64,000 bases of DNA from assembly GCF_003951285.1 (NCBI RefSeq), contig NZ_RXFQ01000004.1:310001-374000 (forward strand), read 5' to 3'. Every line of letters begins with the position of its first letter. Positions within the stretch are counted from its first letter, which is position 1. Source of the DNA: Variovorax beijingensis (GTDB lineage: Bacteria > Pseudomonadota > Gammaproteobacteria > Burkholderiales > Burkholderiaceae_C). The position numbers and the translations under genes were made by a program. The notes beneath the pieces were generated by a model that saw only the letters and a program-made list of their open reading frames with translations, had not been told where the DNA came from and ran no database searches. Shown one piece after another: positions 60,473 to 64,000 of the stretch.

Positions 60473-61459
60473 CTAGCTGGCGGCGGGCGGAACGGGCGTG
60501 ACGGGCGTCAGCGCCCCCTTGCCGCCGAACCAGGCGATGAGGTTGTCGGCCGCGAGATCGGCCATCGCGCGGCGCGTGGGCACGGTGGCACTCGCGATGT
60601 GCGGCGTCAGCACCACGTTGGGCACGGTCAGCAGGTCGGGGTGGACCTTGGGTTCGCCCTCGAACACATCGAGCCCCGCCGCGGCGATGCGCTTCTCGCG
60701 CAGCGCAACGGCCAGCGCCGCGTCGTCGACGATGCCGCCGCGCGCGATGTTCACCAGCGTGGCGGTCGGCTTCATCAGCGCGATTTCGGCCGCGCCGATG
60801 GTGTGGTGCGACGCCGGCGAATACGGCACCACCAGCACCACGTGGTCTGCGGTCTTGAGCAGTTCTTCCTTGCTCAGGTAGCTGGCCTTGCATTCGGCCT
60901 CCAGGGCCGCATCGAGCCGCGAACGGTTGTGATAGACCACCTTCATGCCGAAGCCGTGTGCGCCGCGCTTGGCAATGCCCTGCCCGATGCGGCCCATGCC
61001 GATGATGCCGAGCGTCGAACCATGGATGTCGGAGCCTGCGAACATGTCGAAGCTCCACTTCTGCCACTTGCCCGCGCGCAGGAAGTGTTCGCTCTCGGTG
61101 ATGCGGCGGGCCGTGGCCATCAGCAGCGCAAAACCGAAGTCGGCCGTGGTCTCGGTGAGCACGTCGGGTGCGTTGGTGCCGAGCACGCCATGCGCGGCCA
61201 TGGCATCGACGTCGAAGTTGTTGTATCCGACGGCCATGTTGGCGCAGATCTTCAGGTCGGGGCAGGCGTCGAGCAGCGCGGCGTCGATGCGCTCGCTGCC
61301 TGTGGTGAAGGCGCCCTGCTTGCCTTGCAGCCTGGCGATCAGCTGCTCCTTGCTCCAGCTCTCGTCGGCCTGGTTCGACTCGACGTCGAAATGCTGCGAG
61401 AGGCGTTCGATGGTTTCGGGAAAGATCGCGCGTGCGACCAGGATCTTGGGCTTGCTCAT
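60473..61459 (-). CDS. D-2-hydroxyacid dehydrogenase (glyoxylate/hydroxypyruvate reductase type)
   Basis: A 328-residue NAD(P)-dependent reductase. Rossmann motif GIIGMGRIGQGIAKR, the catalytic Arg (NIARGGIVDD), Glu (AAGLDVFEGEP) and His (LTPHIASAT). It is closest in layout to GhrB-like glyoxylate reductases. It follows the antiporter gene by 14 bases and is probably co-transcribed. Confidence 0.9.
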   Translation of the reverse strand: MSKPKILVARAIFPETIERLSQHFDVESNQADESWSKEQLIARLQGKQGAFTTGSERIDAALLDACPDLKICANMAVGYNNFDVDAMAAHGVLGTNAPDVLTETTADFGFALLMATARRITESEHFLRAGKWQKWSFDMFAGSDIHGSTLGIIGMGRIGQGIAKRGAHGFGMKVVYHNRSRLDAALEAECKASYLSKEELLKTADHVVLVVPYSPASHHTIGAAEIALMKPTATLVNIARGGIVDDAALAVALREKRIAAAGLDVFEGEPKVHPDLLTVPNVVLTPHIASATVPTRRAMADLAADNLIAWFGGKGALTPVTPVPPAAS

Positions 61460-61473
61460 GATGATGTCTGCGC

Positions 61474-62886
61474 CTAGCGGAAGAAGATGAAGGTGATGAG
61501 GACGAACAGCGGTACCAGGATGCCCACGGACCACGCCATGTAGCCGAAGAAGCCCGGCATGCGCACGCCGCGGCTCTCGGCAATGGCCTTGACCATGAGG
61601 TTGGGAGCGTTGCCGATGTAGGTGTTGGCGCCCATGAACACGGCCCCGGCCGAGATGGCGGCCAGCGTGGTGGCGTAAGTGGTCATGAGCGCGGCCGCAT
61701 CGCCACCCGCGGTGTTGAAGAACACCAGGTAGGTGGGTGCGTTGTCGAGAAACGAGCTCAGGAGGCCGGTGGCCCAGAAGTACATGGCCGGATCGGGCTG
61801 GCCATCGGCCCGCGTCACCGCCGACACCACCGCCCCGAAGGGCCCGAGGACGCCGGCTTTCAGCATTGCGATCACCGGGATGATGGTCAGGAAGATGCCC
61901 GCGAACAGCTTGGCCACCTCGACCATCGGGCCCCATTCGAACTGGTTGTCGGCATGCACCTTGTCGGGCGTGATCCTGAGCGAGAGCAGCGTGATGGCGA
62001 TGAGCCCGGCGTCGCGCACGAGCCCCGGCAATCCGACGTGCGTGCCGAACACCTCGAAGCCGGCCGGCGATTTCCAGACGCCGGAAAGCAGCACGAAGAA
62101 GATGATCCCGCCCAGCAGCCAGAAGTTGGCGGCGCCGTCGAAGCCGATGCGCGGGGTGTCCGGCGTGGGGTCGAACGGCAGCACGCCCTCCTTGCGATAG
62201 TGATGGCGGTCGATGGCATAGAACAGCGCAAGCAGCGTACCGACGAGAAACAGCGTTTCGGGCAGGATGTTGCGCGCGGTCCAGAAGAAATCGACGCCCT
62301 TCAAGAAGCCGAGGAACAGCGGCGGATCACCGAGCGGCGTGAGCGAACCGCCAGCATTCGAGACGATGAAGATGAAGAACACCACCACGTGCGCCTTGTT
62401 CACGCGGTTGTCGTTGGCGCGGATCAGCGGTCGGATCAGCAGCATCGAGGCGCCCGTGGTTCCCATGAGGCTTGCCAGCACCGCGCCAATGGCAAGGATG
62501 GCCATGTTGAGGCCGGGCGCGCCGTGCAGGTTGCCGCGGATGTGGATGCCGCCCGCCACCGTGAACAGCGCCGTGAGCAGGATGATGAAAGGGATGTATT
62601 CCTCTACCAGGGCATGCACGAACTGGGCGCCCGCAAGCGGCACGCCGAAGCTCGCGGCAAACGGAAGCAGGAACGCCAGCACCCAGGCCGCGGAAACCTT
62701 TCCGTAGTGGTGATGCCAGAACGCCGGCGCAAGCAGCGGCATCAGCGCAATCGACAGCAGGATGCCCGCGAACGGAACGCCCCAGAGCGGGGACAGCTTG
62801 CTGCCGTCGAATTCGGCAGCCATGGCAAGCGCGGGGAACATGATCGGCAGCGCTGCGGCTGCCGCGAGGCGGACTGTTTTTTTCAT
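61474..62886 (-). CDS. NhaD-like sodium:proton antiporter
   Basis: A 470-residue ion-transporter-superfamily protein with an N-terminal signal-like helix (LAAAAALPIMFPALAMAAEF) and about 12 membrane segments, including VVFFIFIVSNAGGSLTPLGD and the SSFLDNAPTYLVFFN loop. These fit the NhaD/arsenite-type antiporters; the transported ion is predicted, not shown. Confidence 0.85.
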   Translation of the reverse strand: MKKTVRLAAAAALPIMFPALAMAAEFDGSKLSPLWGVPFAGILLSIALMPLLAPAFWHHHYGKVSAAWVLAFLLPFAASFGVPLAGAQFVHALVEEYIPFIILLTALFTVAGGIHIRGNLHGAPGLNMAILAIGAVLASLMGTTGASMLLIRPLIRANDNRVNKAHVVVFFIFIVSNAGGSLTPLGDPPLFLGFLKGVDFFWTARNILPETLFLVGTLLALFYAIDRHHYRKEGVLPFDPTPDTPRIGFDGAANFWLLGGIIFFVLLSGVWKSPAGFEVFGTHVGLPGLVRDAGLIAITLLSLRITPDKVHADNQFEWGPMVEVAKLFAGIFLTIIPVIAMLKAGVLGPFGAVVSAVTRADGQPDPAMYFWATGLLSSFLDNAPTYLVFFNTAGGDAAALMTTYATTLAAISAGAVFMGANTYIGNAPNLMVKAIAESRGVRMPGFFGYMAWSVGILVPLFVLITFIFFR

Positions 62887-62911
62887 GGAGCGGTACCGTA
62901 CCAGACGCGCG

Positions 62912-64000
62912 TCAGGCCGGCGGCTGCTCGATCTCGAACACCTGGCGCAGGTACGCCAGGTATTTTTCGTCCTCGCACATGTTCTTGGAAGGCGTGTCCG
63001 ACAGCTTGGCCACCGGCTGGCCGTTGCAGTTGATCATCTTGATGACGATCTGCAGCGGTTCGTAGCCGAGGTCGTTGGTGAGGTTGGTGCCGATGCCGAA
63101 CGCCAGCTGGCAGCGGCCGCGGAACTGCTGGTAGAGCTCGATGGTGCGCGGCACCGTGAGGCTGTCGCTGAAGATCAGCGTCTTGGTGCGTGGATCGACC
63201 CGGTTGGCGATGTAGTGGGCCAGCATGCGCTCGCCCCACTGGAACGGATCGCCGCTGTCATGGCGCGCGCCGTCGAACAGCTTGCAGAAGTAAAGGTCGA
63301 AGTCGCGCAGGAACGCGCTCATGCCGTAGACATCGGACAGCGCAATGCCGAGGTCGCCGCGGTATTCGCGGGCCCAGCTCTCGAAGCCGAAGATCTGGCT
63401 GTCGCGCAGCCGCGGGCCGAGCCCCTGGCAGGCCTGGAGGTATTCGTGCGCCATGGTGCCGAGCGGGATCAGGCCGAGCTTCATGGCATAGAGCACGTTG
63501 CTGGTGCCCGCGAGCTGGGGCAGCCGCGCGCCGGGCTCGGCCTGCACCGGCGGCGAGGTGACGGCGCCGAGCCTTGCGTTCAGCGTGCGCAGCACCTCTT
63601 CATGCCAGTCCTTGGAAAAGCGGCGACGCGTGCCGTAGTCGGCAATCTTCAGGTCGGACAGGCCGGCATCCTGCAGCTGCCCGATCTTGGTCTCCAGGCG
63701 CCGCCGGCCTTCCTCGAAGTCGGGCTTCTTCTGCGTGTTGCGGAAGTAGACCTCGTTCACGATGGCCAGCACGGGAATCTCGAACAGGATGGTGTGCAAC
63801 CACGGGCCCTTGATGCGGATCTCGAGCTCGCCCGAAGGCTGGGGCGTGATGCTGATGTACTTTTCGTTGAGCCGGAACAGGCCCAGGAAGTCGACGAAGT
63901 CGCTCTTGATGAAGCGCATCGAGCGCAAGTAGGCCAGCTCGGCGTCCCGGAACTGCAGCGAGCAGAGGCTTCGCACCTCTTCGCGAATCTGCCCGGCGAA
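62912..64000 (-). CDS. pncB: Nicotinate phosphoribosyltransferase, 5' end outside window
   Basis: The 3' part of a PncB gene (at least 362 codons) that salvages nicotinate to NaMN in NAD synthesis. Recognisable segments are [49 protein letters not shown] and [15 protein letters not shown]. The frame continues past the window edge, so the true start is not seen. Confidence 0.95.
   Translation of the reverse strand, partial: FAGQIREEVRSLCSLQFRDAELAYLRSMRFIKSDFVDFLGLFRLNEKYISITPQPSGELEIRIKGPWLHTILFEIPVLAIVNEVYFRNTQKKPDFEEGRRRLETKIGQLQDAGLSDLKIADYGTRRRFSKDWHEEVLRTLNARLGAVTSPPVQAEPGARLPQLAGTSNVLYAMKLGLIPLGTMAHEYLQACQGLGPRLRDSQIFGFESWAREYRGDLGIALSDVYGMSAFLRDFDLYFCKLFDGARHDSGDPFQWGERMLAHYIANRVDPRTKTLIFSDSLTVPRTIELYQQFRGRCQLAFGIGTNLTNDLGYEPLQIVIKMINCNGQPVAKLSDTPSKNMCEDEKYLAYLRQVFEIEQPPA

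Noticed and set aside
57912..61583. A 1223-codon minus-strand frame that would fuse several genes
   Set aside because: Only the 3' third is the MFS transporter; the rest is the wrong frame of rmuC and the 2-hydroxyacid dehydrogenase, which have good genes in other frames.

Overview
The window looks like a chromosome segment of a high-GC betaproteobacterium of the Burkholderiales, most likely a Comamonadaceae/Variovorax-type organism. This rests on the core genes (EarP next to an EF-P with Arg32, the HU / tRNA-Val / PpiD neighbourhood, a small H-NS-like protein, UvrC-PgsA) and on the protein sequences; I could not run a database comparison. A complete-looking siphovirus-type prophage of about 38.2 kb interrupts the chromosome.

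Left host flank (1-8740): on the minus strand surE-pcm-nlpD, a stationary-phase/cell-wall cluster; a plus-strand quinone oxidoreductase; an H-NS-like gene; tRNA-His; a YbhB/PEBP protein; a GlsB-type membrane protein; a GIY-YIG-like small protein; a histidine phosphatase; and the periplasmic chaperone ppiD.

Prophage (about 8741-47017): it is bounded by a 49-bp direct repeat that is the 3' part of tRNA-Val (8741-8789 and 46969-47017, offset 38,228 bp). The intact tRNA sits at the right (attR) end beside the tyrosine integrase. From right to left it holds integrase and excisionase; a membrane-protein moron; a plus-strand early-left operon (small proteins, a zinc-finger protein, a P-loop dNMP kinase-like protein, an orphan C5 cytosine methyltransferase); a lambda-like switch (leaderless-looking cI, Cro/YdaS-like repressor, two triple operator arrays); CII-like regulator; a replication initiator gene carrying iterons; then the long minus-strand late operon: gpZ-like protein, a 33-residue ORF, small and large terminase, a Mor-like regulator, a two-gene DUF4145 + SEFIR/TIR cassette, gpW-like connector, portal, fused protease-capsid, head completion, tail tube, tape measure, tail tip/baseplate proteins, holin-like proteins, GH19 endolysin and nested Rz/Rz1 spanins. 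At the left end, plus-strand hypothetical genes lie beside a LexA-box-controlled SRAP (YedK/HMCES) gene pair and a low-GC membrane-protein moron.

Right host flank (47018-64000): HU, a tartrate/malate dehydrogenase, a haloacetate-dehalogenase-like hydrolase, a divergent LysR regulator, an EamA transporter, pgsA, uvrC, earP-efp, a crotonase, a LOG-family protein, an MFS transporter, rmuC, a 2-hydroxyacid dehydrogenase, a NhaD-like antiporter and the 3' part of pncB.

The strongest candidate for an undescribed system is the lower-GC SEFIR/TIR + DUF4145 pair (31897-33527), inserted in the phage head operon between the Mor-like gene and the gpW-like connector. It looks like a two-component, prophage-encoded immune or superinfection-exclusion module. 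Other notable structure: the phage brings its own terminator for the tRNA-Val gene it reconstitutes; a repeated TGACAT-N14-(A/G)TGTCA element sits upstream of two structural genes; and several tiny genes are translationally coupled.
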